64,000 nt of DNA from Fodinibacter sp963811825 (GTDB lineage Bacteria; Actinomycetota; Actinomycetes; Actinomycetales; Dermatophilaceae), in assembly GCA_963811825.1 (NCBI GenBank), contig CAWESS010000029.1:186001-250000 (forward strand), read 5' to 3'. Of the stretch, positions 44,997 to 58,726 are shown one piece after another. Position numbers and translations under genes: made by a program. Below the pieces are notes generated by a model. The model was not told where the DNA came from. It worked only from the letters and a program-made list of their open reading frames with translations, and ran no database searches. Every line of letters starts with the position of its first letter. The first letter of the stretch is position 1.

Positions 44997-45449
44997 ATGA
45001 CCGACCACGGACCAGACCCGTTCGTCACCGACATCGAGGCGGAGACGCTCGGCAACAACGTCTTCCGCTCGACGCTGTGGACCGGCAGGCACCTCCAGCT
45101 CACGCTCATGTGCCTGCAGCCCGAGGAGGAGATCGGCCTCGAGGTGCACCACGACATCGACCAGTTCCTGCGCGTCGAGGGAGGGTCCGGGCGGGTGGTG
45201 ATGGGGCCGTCGCGCGACGACCTGTCCTTCGCCCGCGACATCTCCGACGACGACGTGGTGCTCGTCCCGGCTGGTTCGTGGCACAACGTCGTCAACACCG
45301 GCGACGAGCCGCTGCGCCTGTACTCCGTCTACGGCCCGGCCGAGCACCCCCACGGCACGATCCACGTCACCAAGGCCGAGGCCGACGCCGACGAGCACGA
45401 CCACCACCACTCCGCGACCGAGCACCCCCGGGTGATCCACGAGGGCTGA
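44997..45449 (+). CDS. cupin-domain protein
   Basis: 150 residues with a single cupin barrel. The metal-binding pattern is in EEEIGLEVHHDIDQFLRVEGG and the second motif in VVLVPAGSWHNVVNTGDEPLRLYSVY. Its long histidine-rich end, ADADEHDHHHSATEHPRVIHEG, is unusual and may bind metal. CAGGAG precedes the ATG. Relatives are called sugar-isomerase-like cupins without assigned reaction. The 128 bases upstream contain ATGGTG/CACCAT (44917-44934), a possible operator. Confidence 0.8.
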   Translation: MTDHGPDPFVTDIEAETLGNNVFRSTLWTGRHLQLTLMCLQPEEEIGLEVHHDIDQFLRVEGGSGRVVMGPSRDDLSFARDISDDDVVLVPAGSWHNVVNTGDEPLRLYSVYGPAEHPHGTIHVTKAEADADEHDHHHSATEHPRVIHEG

Positions 45450-45469
45450 CCCTCGACAGATGAGACGAC

Positions 45470-45496
45470 AGCGGATGCCGTGGCACGGCATCCGCT
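45470..45496. terminator. hairpin built from an inverted pair of GGATGCCG octamers
   Basis: AGCGGATGCCGT-GGC-ACGGCATCCGCT: 12-bp perfect stem, 3-base loop, between the convergent cupin and multicopper oxidase genes. Nearly the same hairpin recurs at 47747-47779 on the other side of the oxidase gene. Confidence 0.75.
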
Positions 45497-45541
45497 GCCC
45501 GTCTCACCGTCCGCGTGGGCGCGGCTCGTGTCAGGTCGCGG

Positions 45542-47652
45542 TCATGCGGGCTGGCCGGGCTGCAGGGGCCCGACGCGGAAGGGCCGCATCATCTCGTTGT
45601 CCTCGTGCTCGACGATGTGGCAGTGCCAGACGTACTGGCCGGCCGTCCCGAAGGTCGCCCGCACGCGCGTGACCTGCTCGGGGTAGGCGATCACGGTGTC
45701 CTTGCGACCGGTCTCCCCGGGGAGGGCTGGGGCGCGCGGGCTTTCGGGGTCGAGGTCGACGAAGCCGTCCACCACCGTGATCGGCTGCCGGTCGACGACC
45801 TCGAACGCCACCTCGTGGATGTGCACCGGGTGCGCGTCGGCCGTGAGGTTGTAGACCTCCCACACCTCCGTGTCGCCGGGCGCGGGGTTCTCCGTGACCG
45901 GGTCCATCCACATGAGGTGGGTGGTGCCCGCCGGGCCGGTGGCGGGGTCACGCGTCCACGGTGCCCGAGCAACGCCGCGGTCGGACCGCCCTCGCCGAGC
46001 GAGTGCATGTGCTCGAGGAGCGCGAGGCGGCGCACCCGGGTCTCCGGGGGCAGCGGCGCGATGGGCGGCAGGGCGAGGAACTCGGCGGGCGTGCTCGGGT
46101 CGGGTGCGGTGGACGCAGAGACCCGGAACTGCATGACCTGCCCCGTCGTGTCCGGGTCCGGGAGCGGGAAGTCGACGTCGGGTTCGCCGCCGCCGTAGGG
46201 CTCGTCCGGGCCGAGGTTGCGCAGGACGTGGTTCCCGGGCGGGACGTGCGTGAAGTCGACGATCACGTCGGCGCGCTCCGCCGGGGCCAAGGAGGAGCCG
46301 ACCGGCAGTCCGCCGCCATCACGTCGTGGACGGCGGCGAGCAGGCCGCCGTCGTTGCCGATCTGGTGGACGACGCACTCCGGGGATCGACGAGAAGTCGA
46401 GGATCAGGAAGCGCGAGTTGCACCCGTTGAGCAGGCGCAGCCGGTACCTCCTCTGGTCCACGGGGTGGAAGGGCCAAACCCGACCGTTGACCATCAGGGT
46501 GTTGCCGAAGAACTCGGGGTTCCACACCGGGGCGACGCTGCTCTCGGGCACGAACGGGCCGGTGAAGCCGTCGAAGAACGCGCGGGTGTCGGGGTAGAAC
46601 AGCGAGCCGTCGGCGTTGAACGAGCGGTCCTGGATCGCGAAGGGGATCTCGCCGTAGGCCTTGGGGCGGCGGTCCTGTTCGCGAGGGGCCGGGCCGGGAA
46701 GGACGGCGGGGGCGCCGGTGCGCGAGTCGGTCACGGCCGAGTCGCCATCCGGGCCGCCGCGCACGAGGAAGAACCCTGCAGGGCCGGCATAGACGTTGAG
46801 GCGGGTCATCCCCAGGGTGTGGTCGTGGTACCACATGGTCGAGGCGCGGTTGTGGTTCGGGTAGTGGGACACGGAGTACCCGGGGCCCCAGGGCGTGCCG
46901 TACGTCTGCTCGGACTTGTCGGCGAAGAAGGGGTACCACCGGCCGTGGCGTGCGAGGTCGTCAGGCAGGTCGGTTGCGTCGGGGAGGAACCAGGCCTCGG
47001 TGTAGCCGTCGCTCTCGTCCCCGACGTGCATCGCGCCGTGGACGTGCGTGACGAAGGGCACCGGGCCCCGGTAGGCCGTGTACTGGGTCTGCGGGTCCGT
47101 GAACGACTCGGGCGCAACGTACGTCAGGCCCTCGAAGGAGGGGCGGTTGTCCGTCGCCGGTACCCCGTCCTCGCCCGGCCGTTGCTCCGGGTTGGCCCAG
47201 TGCAGGGTGGGGTCGACCGCGAACAGGTGCGGCAGCGCGGCGCCTGCATCGTCGACGAGCTCGTTGGACCAGCGGATGCGAACGGGCCGGGTGTGGTCGA
47301 CCTCGATCGTGAGCGACGGGGCATGGAAGCGTGCGGTGGTGCGGTCGGCAGCCGGGCCGAAGCCCCAGACCGTCGTCGCCGGGAGCGCGGCCGGGAGTAC
47401 CTGTTGGGTGAACTGGCGCACGGCGACCTCGTAGGTGTCGAGGTTCTTGCCTCCACGGCGGGTCAGCCTCGAGGTCCTGGGCATGACGCCGGGGATCACG
47501 AGAGCCGTCGCGAACCGGGGGATGTCGCCGGCGGCGAGGGTGCCTCCCGGGAGTGCCTCGGCGAGTACCCGGCGCTGCCCTGCGGCGTCGACCGCCACGA
47601 GGGCCAGCGCCCCCGTACCCGTCATGGTGAAGAAGGTTCGTCGAGTGATCAT
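45542..47652 (-). CDS. multicopper oxidase (CotA/bilirubin-oxidase-like), Tat-exported, frameshifted
   Basis: MITRRTFFTMTGTGALALVA is a twin-arginine signal. Copper ligands are complete: VTHVHGAMH and MWYHDHTLGMTR in the first cupredoxin domain, HPVHIHEVAFEV and YVWHCHIVEHEDNEMM (type 1 Cys, trinuclear His) in the last. It oxidises phenolics, bilirubin-like compounds or metals and reduces O2 to water outside the membrane. Frame changes near 46380, 46320 and 45950 break the gene; corrected length is about 700 residues. Octamer hairpins lie on both sides. Confidence 0.75.
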
Positions 47653-47746
47653 GACCGCCGCCCCTGCAGAGGATCCGATGATGTTCGACGGTAGCGCTCA
47701 GCACGGTGCAGGGCCATGGGCTCGGGGGACTCGTGCGTCACAGCCG

Positions 47747-47779
47747 GACAGCGGATGCCGTGGCACGGCATCCGCTGTC
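47747..47779. terminator. second octamer-pair hairpin
   Basis: GACAGCGGATGCCGT-GGC-ACGGCATCCGCTGTC: 15-bp perfect stem with the same core as 45470-45496, located just beyond the icd stop. It may terminate icd transcription. Confidence 0.75.
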
Positions 47780-47799
47780 GTCATCCGGTGACGCGTTCG

Positions 47800-51291
<3,492 letters not shown>

Positions 51292-51324
51292 GGGTGCCTC
51301 GTTGCTCCTCGCTGGTGGCGGTTA

Positions 51325-51338
51325 TCTTGACGTCAAGA
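51325..51338. promoter_or_regulatory. palindromic operator-like site upstream of icd
   Basis: TCTTGACGTCAAGA, a perfect 14-base palindrome 34 bases before the icd start at 51291 (minus strand). It is in a relatively AT-rich stretch likely to hold the promoter. The binding protein is not known to me. Confidence 0.5.
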
Positions 51339-51414
51339 CAAATTCTACCGGATCGGCGGGGAGGCCGCCTGCCCCGGCTGCAGGTGGGCCGGCACGGCTT
51401 GCCACGATGTCCCC

Positions 51415-52227
51415 GTGCTCCTCGTCTCCGCCAACGTCAACGGCATCCGTGCCGCCGTCCGCCGGGGCGGTCTCGCCTGGCTCGAGGCCGCCGCCCCCGA
51501 CGTCGTGACCCTGCAGGAGGTGCGCGCCTCGGACGACGAGCTGCGCGCGGCCCTGGCCGGCTCGCTCTTCGAGGGGTGGCACGTCGCGCACGCGGCGTGC
51601 GCCGACGAAGGGGCGGGCCGGCGTGGCGGTGCTCTCGCGCACGGAACCGCTCGCCGTGCGGGAGTCGCTGGGTGGGCCGGGCGGGAGGAGTTCGACGGAG
51701 CGGGGCGCTGGGTCGAGGCCGACGTCGTCGTGGGCGAGTCGGTCGTGACGGTCGCCTCGGCCTACGTGCACACCGGCGAGGCCGGCACCCCCCGGCAGGA
51801 CGAGAAGATGCGCTTCCTCGCCGCGATCGGGCAGCGGCTGCGGGAGTGGGCGGCGGACGGGCGGTACGCCGTGCTCACCGGTGACCTCAACGTCGCCCAC
51901 ACGGTCGACGACCTCAAGAACTGGAAGGGCAACCGGGGCAAGGCCGGCTTCCTGCCCGCCGAGCAGGCGGTGTTCGACCACTGGTTCGACGGGCTCGGGT
52001 TCGTCGACGTCCACCGCCGGCTGCACGGTCCGGGTCCGGGGCCGTACACGTGGTGGTCGTGGCGGGGGCAGGCCTTCGACAACGACTCCGGGTGGCGGAT
52101 CGACTACCACCTGGCGTCGGCGCCCCTGGCTGCGCAGGCGGTGCGGGCCGAGGCCGGGCGGGCCGCGGCCTACGCGCAGCGGTGGAGCGACCACGCACCG
52201 GTCAGCGTCACGTACGACCTGCCCTGA
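51415..52227 (+). CDS. xthA: exodeoxyribonuclease III (AP endonuclease)
   Basis: Repairs abasic sites in DNA. LLVSANVNGIRAAVRRG, VVTLQEVRA (Glu), VLTGDLNVAHTVDDLKNWKGNRGKAGF (Asp/Asn), WRIDYHLAS and SDHAPVSVTY (Asp-His) are the exonuclease III motifs in order. 270 residues, GTG start. Between 51607 and 51690 the frame is shifted and then restored, scrambling about 25 residues; another frame there gives the expected AVLSRTEPLAV. Two compensating sequence errors are the simplest reading. Confidence 0.88.
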   Translation: MLLVSANVNGIRAAVRRGGLAWLEAAAPDVVTLQEVRASDDELRAALAGSLFEGWHVAHAACADEGAGRRGGALAHGTARRAGVAGWAGREEFDGAGRWVEADVVVGESVVTVASAYVHTGEAGTPRQDEKMRFLAAIGQRLREWAADGRYAVLTGDLNVAHTVDDLKNWKGNRGKAGFLPAEQAVFDHWFDGLGFVDVHRRLHGPGPGPYTWWSWRGQAFDNDSGWRIDYHLASAPLAAQAVRAEAGRAAAYAQRWSDHAPVSVTYDLP

Positions 52228-52236
52228 CGGCGAACG

Positions 52237-53426
<1,190 letters not shown>

Positions 53427-53467
53427 GCGCGTGAGTCTAGGACCGCGCCCCCTGACACAATGAGCCC

Positions 53468-54529
53468 ATGTCCACGCCTGCTCCGGCCGCTTCCGCACGC
53501 CCGCGCATCCTCTCGGGGATGCAGCCGACGAGCGACTCCCTGCACCTCGGCAACTACCTCGGGGCCCTGGTCAACTGGGTCGGGTTGCAGCAGGACTTCG
53601 ACGCCTACTACTTCGTCGCCGACCTCCACGCGCTGACGGTGCCCACCGACCCCGAGGTGCTCCGTCGCCGCACCCGGGTCACGGCGGCCCAGTTCATCGC
53701 CGGGGGCGTCGACCCCGAGACCTCGGCGGTGTTCTGCCAGAGCCACGTTCGCCAGCACCCCGAGCTCGCCTGGGTCCTGGCCTGCCAGACGGCGATGGGC
53801 GAGATGAACCGCATGACGCAGTTCAAGGACAAGACCGCCAAGGGGCACAACGCCAACGTCGGGTTGTTCACCTACCCCGTGCTCATGGCCGCCGACATCC
53901 TCATGTACGACGCCGCGTTCGTTCCCGTCGGCGAGGACCAGCGCCAGCACCTGGAGATCACCCGTGACCTCGCCGAGCGGATGAACGCGCGCTTCGGCCC
54001 GGTGCTCACGGTGCCTGAGCCGTACATCCTCAAGGAGTCGGCCAAGATCATGGACCTGCAGGAGCCGATGTCCAAGATGAGCAAGACGGGCTCGAGCGAC
54101 AAGGGCATCCTCGAGATGATGGACGAGCCGAGCCGCCTGGCGAAGAAGATCCGCTCGGCCGTCACCGACACCGAGGCCGAGGTGCGCTACGACCCCGAGA
54201 CCAAGGCCGGCGTCTCCAACCTGCTCGTCATCCACTCGGTGCTGTCCGGCACCGCGATCGCCGACCTCGAGACCGAGTTCGCGGGGCGCGGCTACGGCGA
54301 CCTCAAGAAGGCGGTCGCGGACGTCGTCGTCGACGCGGTGACGCCGTTCCGCACCCGGATGACCGAGCTGCTCGACGACCCGGCCGAGCTCGACCGACTC
54401 CTCGCCCGCGGTGCGGAGCGGGCAACCGTGGTCGCCGACGCGACGATGTCGCGGGTCCGGGATGCCGTGGGTCTGCTCCCAGCGGTGCCCGCGGTGGCGT
54501 CGACCCGGGCTCCCGGCGTCGCGGGGTAG
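53468..54529 (+). CDS. trpS: tryptophanyl-tRNA synthetase
   Basis: Charges tRNA-Trp. RPRILSGMQPTSDSLHLGNYLGA contains the HIGH-type HLGN, and EPMSKMSKTGSSDKG the KMSKS loop. MAADILMYDAAFVPVGEDQRQHLE is the tryptophan/ATP pocket. 353 residues, normal for bacterial class Ic enzymes. GTG/ATG ambiguity is small; the ATG at 53468 is used. Confidence 0.97.
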   Translation: MSTPAPAASARPRILSGMQPTSDSLHLGNYLGALVNWVGLQQDFDAYYFVADLHALTVPTDPEVLRRRTRVTAAQFIAGGVDPETSAVFCQSHVRQHPELAWVLACQTAMGEMNRMTQFKDKTAKGHNANVGLFTYPVLMAADILMYDAAFVPVGEDQRQHLEITRDLAERMNARFGPVLTVPEPYILKESAKIMDLQEPMSKMSKTGSSDKGILEMMDEPSRLAKKIRSAVTDTEAEVRYDPETKAGVSNLLVIHSVLSGTAIADLETEFAGRGYGDLKKAVADVVVDAVTPFRTRMTELLDDPAELDRLLARGAERATVVADATMSRVRDAVGLLPAVPAVASTRAPGVAG

Positions 54530-54540
54530 GGTCCACCCCC

Positions 54541-55053
54541 ATGCCGAACCATGGCGTTGCCGTCACCATCCCCGAGCCGTGGGCGACGACCCTCCAGTCC
54601 GCCCGCGAGGCCGTGGGCGACGCCATGGCCTCAGCCATCCCGCCCCACGTGACCCTCCTGCCGCCGACCGTCATCCTCGAGCCGGTGCTCCCGGCCTTCC
54701 TGGACCACCTGAGGGCGGTCACGGAGGGGGTCGCCCCGTTCGAGATCGTGCTCTCGGGCACGGGCACGTTCCGGCCGGTCTCGCCCGTGGTGTTCGTCCA
54801 GGTCTCGCGGGGGATCGGTGAGTGCGAAGAGCTCGAGCTGGCGGTGCGGTCCGGGCCGGTGGAGCGGCTGCTCGACTTCCCGTACCACCCGCACGTGACC
54901 ATCGCCCACCACCTCGGCGAGGAGGCCCTGGACCGGGCCTTCGACGACCTGGCCGACTTCCGCTGCCGCTTCCCGGTCGACTCCGTCGAGCTCTACCACC
55001 ACGACGACGACGGCGTGTGGCGGGTCATCGACAGCTTCCCCCTGCGCGGCTGA
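54541..55053 (+). CDS. 2'-5' RNA ligase / LigT-like phosphoesterase family protein
   Basis: 170 residues with the two HxT motifs of the 2H phosphoesterase fold: PPHVTLLPP near residue 36 and YHPHVTIAHH near 121. Such proteins act on 2'-3' cyclic phosphates or related nucleotides in RNA metabolism; the natural substrate here is unknown. It starts 12 bases after trpS and likely shares its transcript. Confidence 0.88.
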   Translation: MPNHGVAVTIPEPWATTLQSAREAVGDAMASAIPPHVTLLPPTVILEPVLPAFLDHLRAVTEGVAPFEIVLSGTGTFRPVSPVVFVQVSRGIGECEELELAVRSGPVERLLDFPYHPHVTIAHHLGEEALDRAFDDLADFRCRFPVDSVELYHHDDDGVWRVIDSFPLRG

Positions 55054-55079
55054 CCCGCGCCGGGATAGCGTCGCGTCCC

Positions 55080-56165
55080 ATGTCCACCATCCCCGGCTTC
55101 TGGGCCGTCGTCCCGGCAGGCGGTGCCGGGACGCGGCTGTGGCCGCTGAGCCGTGCCGCCCACCCGAAGTTCCTCCTCGACGTCACCGGCAGCGGCCGCA
55201 CGCTCCTCCAGGCCACGGTCGACCGGCTGGAGCCACTCACCGGTGACCGGGTCGTCGTCGTGACCGGGGCCGCACACGCGGATGCCGTGCGGGCGCAACT
55301 CTCCCGGCTGCGGCCGGACCAGGTGCTGGCGGAGCCGTCGCCACGCGACTCGATGGCGGCGATCGGGCTGGCCGCCGCGGTCGTCGAGGGCGTGGACCCG
55401 GATGCCGTGATCGGTTCGTTCGCGGCCGACCACGTCATCCCGGACTCGGCGGCGTTCGAGGCGGTGATCCGCGAGGCGGCCGAGGTCGCCCGGGAAGGTC
55501 ATCTCGTGACGATCGGCATCGAGCCGACGTCACCCGCCACCGGGTTCGGGTACATCCGGGCGGGGGAGGCCTTGCCGGGGTACGCCACGGCGTTGCGCGC
55601 GGTGGAGTTCGTCGAGAAGCCGGATGCCGTGCGGGCGGCGGAGTACGTCGGCTCGGGTGAGTTCCTGTGGAACGCAGGGATGTTCGTGGTGCGGGCGGCG
55701 ACGCTGCTCGACCTGCTCGCCCAGTGGCACCCCGAGCTGGCGGCCGGGGTGCGAGCCATCGCGGCATCCCCGGAGCGCCTCGACGAGCTGTGGCCGGGGC
55801 TGACGAAGATCGCCATCGACCACGCCGTCGCCGAGCCCGCAGCGGATGCCGGGCACGTCGTCGTCGTGCCGGCCCCCTTCGCGTGGGACGACGTCGGCGA
55901 CTTCGCGAGCCTGGCGGCGCTGCTGCCCCCGGTCGAGGGGGCTGCCGGCCTGCGGGTGCTCGGGTCGGCCGACGACGTGACGACGATCGACGTCTCGGGG
56001 GTCGTCGTGGCCGCCGGTGGTCGGCGCGTCGCAGTGGTCGGGCTCGAGGACATCGTCGTCGTCGACACCCCGGATGCCGTGCTCGTCACCACCCGCTCGC
56101 GGGCGCAGGACGTCAAGGCCGTGGTGGACGCACTCAAGGCGCAGGGCCGTGCCGACCTCACCTGA
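55080..56165 (+). CDS. manC: mannose-1-phosphate guanylyltransferase
   Basis: Makes GDP-mannose from mannose-1-phosphate and GTP for glycans. FWAVVPAGGAGTRLWPLSRAAHPKFLL is the nucleotidyltransferase signature with the PP-binding Arg and Lys. FAADHVIPD, TGFGYIRAGEAL, VEFVEKPD and LWNAGMFVVRA complete the GMP-transferase type; the C-terminal left-handed helix end is short, with no isomerase domain. 361 residues. The gene contains six GGATGCCG/CGGCATCC octamers, and its stop codon lies inside a terminator stem. Confidence 0.93.
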   Translation: MSTIPGFWAVVPAGGAGTRLWPLSRAAHPKFLLDVTGSGRTLLQATVDRLEPLTGDRVVVVTGAAHADAVRAQLSRLRPDQVLAEPSPRDSMAAIGLAAAVVEGVDPDAVIGSFAADHVIPDSAAFEAVIREAAEVAREGHLVTIGIEPTSPATGFGYIRAGEALPGYATALRAVEFVEKPDAVRAAEYVGSGEFLWNAGMFVVRAATLLDLLAQWHPELAAGVRAIAASPERLDELWPGLTKIAIDHAVAEPAADAGHVVVVPAPFAWDDVGDFASLAALLPPVEGAAGLRVLGSADDVTTIDVSGVVVAAGGRRVAVVGLEDIVVVDTPDAVLVTTRSRAQDVKAVVDALKAQGRADLT

Positions 56166-56186
56166 GGTCGGCAACGGCCCTGCGCC
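56138..56186. terminator. terminator overlapping the manC stop codon
   Basis: GGCGCAGGGCCGT and ACGGCCCTGCGCC plus GCCGACCTCA and TGAGGTCGGC form a 23-bp stem with one bulged A and a 2-base loop. The manC stop (56163-56165) is inside the right arm, so the last codons are part of the terminator. It also faces the convergent gene at 56214. Confidence 0.8.
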
Positions 56187-56213
56187 ACACGGTGACTCAG
56201 GCCGTGCGTCGGC

Positions 56214-57128
56214 TCAGAAGGTGACGCAGCTCAGGTAGTCGAACCCGGTCTCCGCGGCCTCGAACGGGTCGAAGGTCGGGTCGCCGAACCGGGGGTCGTG
56301 CTCGACGACGTAGTAGCGGGTGCTTCCGCCGCCGGCCGCGAAGATCGACGGGAAGTCGATGATGCCCTCGCCGACGATCTCGATGCGGCCCGGGAAGGTG
56401 CCCGCGGCCATGTCCTTGACGTGGAAGAGCTGGATCCGGTTGCCGTACTCGGCGATCAGGTCCACCGGTGCAGCGCCGCCTCGAGTCGCCCAGTAGAGGT
56501 CGAGCTGGAAGACGACGTTCCTCGGGTCGGTGTTCGCCATGAGGATGTCGAAGGCGGTCATGTCGCCGAAGACCCGGTCGAACTCCCAGTTGTGGTTGTG
56601 GACCATGAGGGTCTGGCCGGCCATCCGGGCCTGCTCACCGACGGTGTCGAGGTACTCGGCGTAGGCGACCCACTCGGCCTCGGTGGCGAAGTTGGGCGTG
56701 CTTCCCGAGCCGAAGTATCGAAGGCCGAGGGTCCGGTTCTCCGCGAGGATCGCGTCGATGTCCGCGGGAGCCTGCGGGGTGCCGACGTTGACGTGGCGCG
56801 CAGAGGCCTTGAGGCCGTATTCGCCGAGCAGTGAGCGGTAGTCGGCAGCGCTGAGCCCGCTCAGCGTGAACGGTTCCACGTTGCGGTAGCCCATCTCGCT
56901 GAGCCGGGCGAACACGGTCCGCGTGCGCTCGATGGTCGCAGCATCCGTTCCGAAGCCGATGTACTCGGCGAAGGTCCAGAGCTGGATGGAGACCTTGCTC
57001 GCCGGCACGCCTCGGCCGGCGCAGTCGGGCTGGGCCGCGGATGCCGTGGCGGCGGTGCCGGTCACGAGGAACCCGGTGAGGACGAAGGCGGTCAGGATTC
57101 CGCGCAGGACGCGCATGAGGGGTTTCAT
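56214..57128 (-). CDS. secreted sugar phosphate isomerase/epimerase-like TIM-barrel protein
   Basis: MKPLMRVLRGILTAFVLTGFLV with ATASA is a signal peptide. The rest is a xylose-isomerase-like TIM barrel: VSIQLWTFAEYIGFG, YRNVEPFTLSG (Glu), LMVHNHNWEF (His), VVFQLDLYWATRGG (Asp) and IQLFHVKDM (His, Asp), residues that bind metal in the family. 304 residues. Export is unusual for the fold but occurs in Gram-positive sugar-processing proteins. GGGAGAG precedes the ATG at 57128. Substrate unknown. Confidence 0.78.
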   Translation of the reverse strand: MKPLMRVLRGILTAFVLTGFLVTGTAATASAAQPDCAGRGVPASKVSIQLWTFAEYIGFGTDAATIERTRTVFARLSEMGYRNVEPFTLSGLSAADYRSLLGEYGLKASARHVNVGTPQAPADIDAILAENRTLGLRYFGSGSTPNFATEAEWVAYAEYLDTVGEQARMAGQTLMVHNHNWEFDRVFGDMTAFDILMANTDPRNVVFQLDLYWATRGGAAPVDLIAEYGNRIQLFHVKDMAAGTFPGRIEIVGEGIIDFPSIFAAGGGSTRYYVVEHDPRFGDPTFDPFEAAETGFDYLSCVTF

Positions 57129-57250
57129 GAAGTTCTCTCCCGTCAGGGGTGTCGCCCGCGGCTGCAACCACGGGCGGAGCCGGCGCCGCAGGGCTCCGGG
57201 GATCTCGACCGACACTACCGAGCCGGATGCCGTGCTGGCAGGGTTGGGAC

Positions 57251-58102
57251 ATGAGCCTTCAGCGATCCACGTTCACCTCTCCCGTCGACGGTCTCGAGCT
57301 GGCCGGCTACGCCTGGGACGTCGCCGAGCCGCGGGGCGTGGTGCAGGTCGCCCACGGCCTCGCCGAGCACTCGGCCCGCTACGACCGGTTCGCCCGTGCG
57401 CTCAACGCCGCCGGCTACAGCGTCCGCGCCTGCGACCACCGCGCGCACGGCGACTCGATCAGCGGCACGCCGGGCGACTTCGGTGAGCCCGGGTTCGACG
57501 CGTTGATCGCCGACCTCGCGGCCTACGGGGCCAGCCTGCGGGGCGACCTGCCGCTGTTCCTGTTCGCCCACTCGATGGGCTCCTTCGCCGCCCAGTCGGT
57601 GATCCTCACCCACTCGGAGCAGTACGCCGGTGTCGTCCTGTCGGGGAGCACGGCCCTCGACCTCCTCGCCGCCGGCATGGCGCAGTCCGAGGGGCCGGCC
57701 GGGCTCGAGGCATTCAACGCGGGCTTCGAGAACCGCACCGGGTACGAGTGGCTCTCGCGCGACGAGGCCGAGGTCGACCGGTACGTGGCCGACCCGCTGT
57801 GCGGATTCGATCTCCCCGACGAGACCGTGCCGGCACTCTTCGGGGCCGCGGCCACGCTGGCCGACCCGGCCGCGCTCGCCGGCATCCGGCCCGACCTTCC
57901 GCTGCTGATCGCCTCGGGGTCCGACGACCCCCTCGCCGGAGATGGCCAGTTCGTGGAGGTGCTCGGCCAGCGCTACCGCGATGCCGGTCTGGTCGACGTG
58001 ACGGTGACCCTGTACGACGGTGCCCGGCACGAGATCCTCAACGAGACCAACCGCGACGAGGTGACCGCAGACGTCATTTCGTATCTGGACGCCCACCGCT
58101 GA
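57251..58102 (+). CDS. alpha/beta hydrolase (monoacylglycerol lipase-like)
   Basis: 283 residues. VVQVAHGLAEHSARYDRFARAL is the oxyanion-hole region of monoacylglycerol lipase-like enzymes, LFAHSMGSFAAQ holds the Ser, GSDDPLAG the Asp, and DGARHEILNET the His. It likely cleaves lipid or other carboxylic esters in the cytosol. Starts MSLQRSTFTSPVDGLEL at 57251. Confidence 0.85.
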   Translation: MSLQRSTFTSPVDGLELAGYAWDVAEPRGVVQVAHGLAEHSARYDRFARALNAAGYSVRACDHRAHGDSISGTPGDFGEPGFDALIADLAAYGASLRGDLPLFLFAHSMGSFAAQSVILTHSEQYAGVVLSGSTALDLLAAGMAQSEGPAGLEAFNAGFENRTGYEWLSRDEAEVDRYVADPLCGFDLPDETVPALFGAAATLADPAALAGIRPDLPLLIASGSDDPLAGDGQFVEVLGQRYRDAGLVDVTVTLYDGARHEILNETNRDEVTADVISYLDAHR

Positions 58103-58138
58103 CGACGCCTGTCTGACGATGCGGGGCGCGCACGAACG

Positions 58139-58501
58139 TCAGTGCCAGGACCTGAGTGCTGCTGCGATGAGTTCGACGGTGGTCTCACTGCGGGCCAAGG
58201 CCATCACGAGCTCATAGGCGTCGTCGTCCGGGGCCTCGAGTGTGACGTCGTTGAGTCCGTAGAACACGACGACCGCCAGCCAGCCGAGGCGTTTGTTGCC
58301 GTCGATCAGGGCGTGGTTGCGCACGACCGAGTCGAGCAGGACTGCTGCCTTGGTGTCCAGGTCCGGGTACGCCGACTGTCCGTACAGCAGGGTCTGGGGT
58401 CGATGGGCGGCAGCATCCAGGAGCCCGATGTCCCGAACGGGGCCGACGCCGAGGTCGCCCGTGAGGGCGAGCAGGTCCTCCAGCGAGAGGTAGTTCGTCA
58501 C
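58139..58501 (-). CDS. doc: Doc-family toxin (Fic fold)
   Basis: 120 residues, LSLEDLLALTGDLGVGPVRDIGLLDAA at the start and the Fic core HALIDGNKRLGWLA with catalytic His and the GNKR phosphate loop. Doc toxins phosphorylate elongation factor Tu and stop translation. The ATG overlaps the antitoxin stop (ATGA), giving the usual antitoxin-first order. Confidence 0.9.
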   Translation of the reverse strand: MTNYLSLEDLLALTGDLGVGPVRDIGLLDAAAHRPQTLLYGQSAYPDLDTKAAVLLDSVVRNHALIDGNKRLGWLAVVVFYGLNDVTLEAPDDDAYELVMALARSETTVELIAAALRSWH

Positions 58502-58701
58502 CGGCCCAGGCGATCGAGGACATCGGCATAGCGCGTCCGAGCCTGCTCCGAGAGCACTCGGACCTGATCCTCGTGCAGGCTGCGAGCGGCGGCGTCCCGG
58601 ATCGCTCGCACGGTCGCCTCCTGCTTGCTGATGCCTTGTGCCTCCGCGAGCACAGCAAGGGCCTGCTCGTCCTCCTCAGTCAGTCTCAACGTCATGGCCA
58701 T
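58498..58701 (-). CDS. antitoxin partner of Doc
   Basis: 67 residues, MAMTLRLTEEDEQALAVLAEAQ then GISKQEATVRAIRDAAARS, which reads as an N-terminal ribbon-helix-helix DNA-binding motif with a charged C-terminal tail for toxin binding. ATG at 58701 or 58695. It is directly followed by doc, and an inverted repeat (58708-58726) sits just upstream for autorepression. Confidence 0.82.
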   Translation of the reverse strand: MAMTLRLTEEDEQALAVLAEAQGISKQEATVRAIRDAAARSLHEDQVRVLSEQARTRYADVLDRLGR

Positions 58702-58707
58702 GCTCGA

Positions 58708-58726
58708 TGATACCAAACTGGTATCA
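58708..58726. promoter_or_regulatory. toxin-antitoxin operator
   Basis: TGATACCA-AAC-TGGTATCA, a perfect 8-bp inverted repeat 7 bases upstream of the antitoxin ATG. It is the only AT-balanced stretch here. Position and symmetry fit binding by the ribbon-helix-helix antitoxin. Confidence 0.7.
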
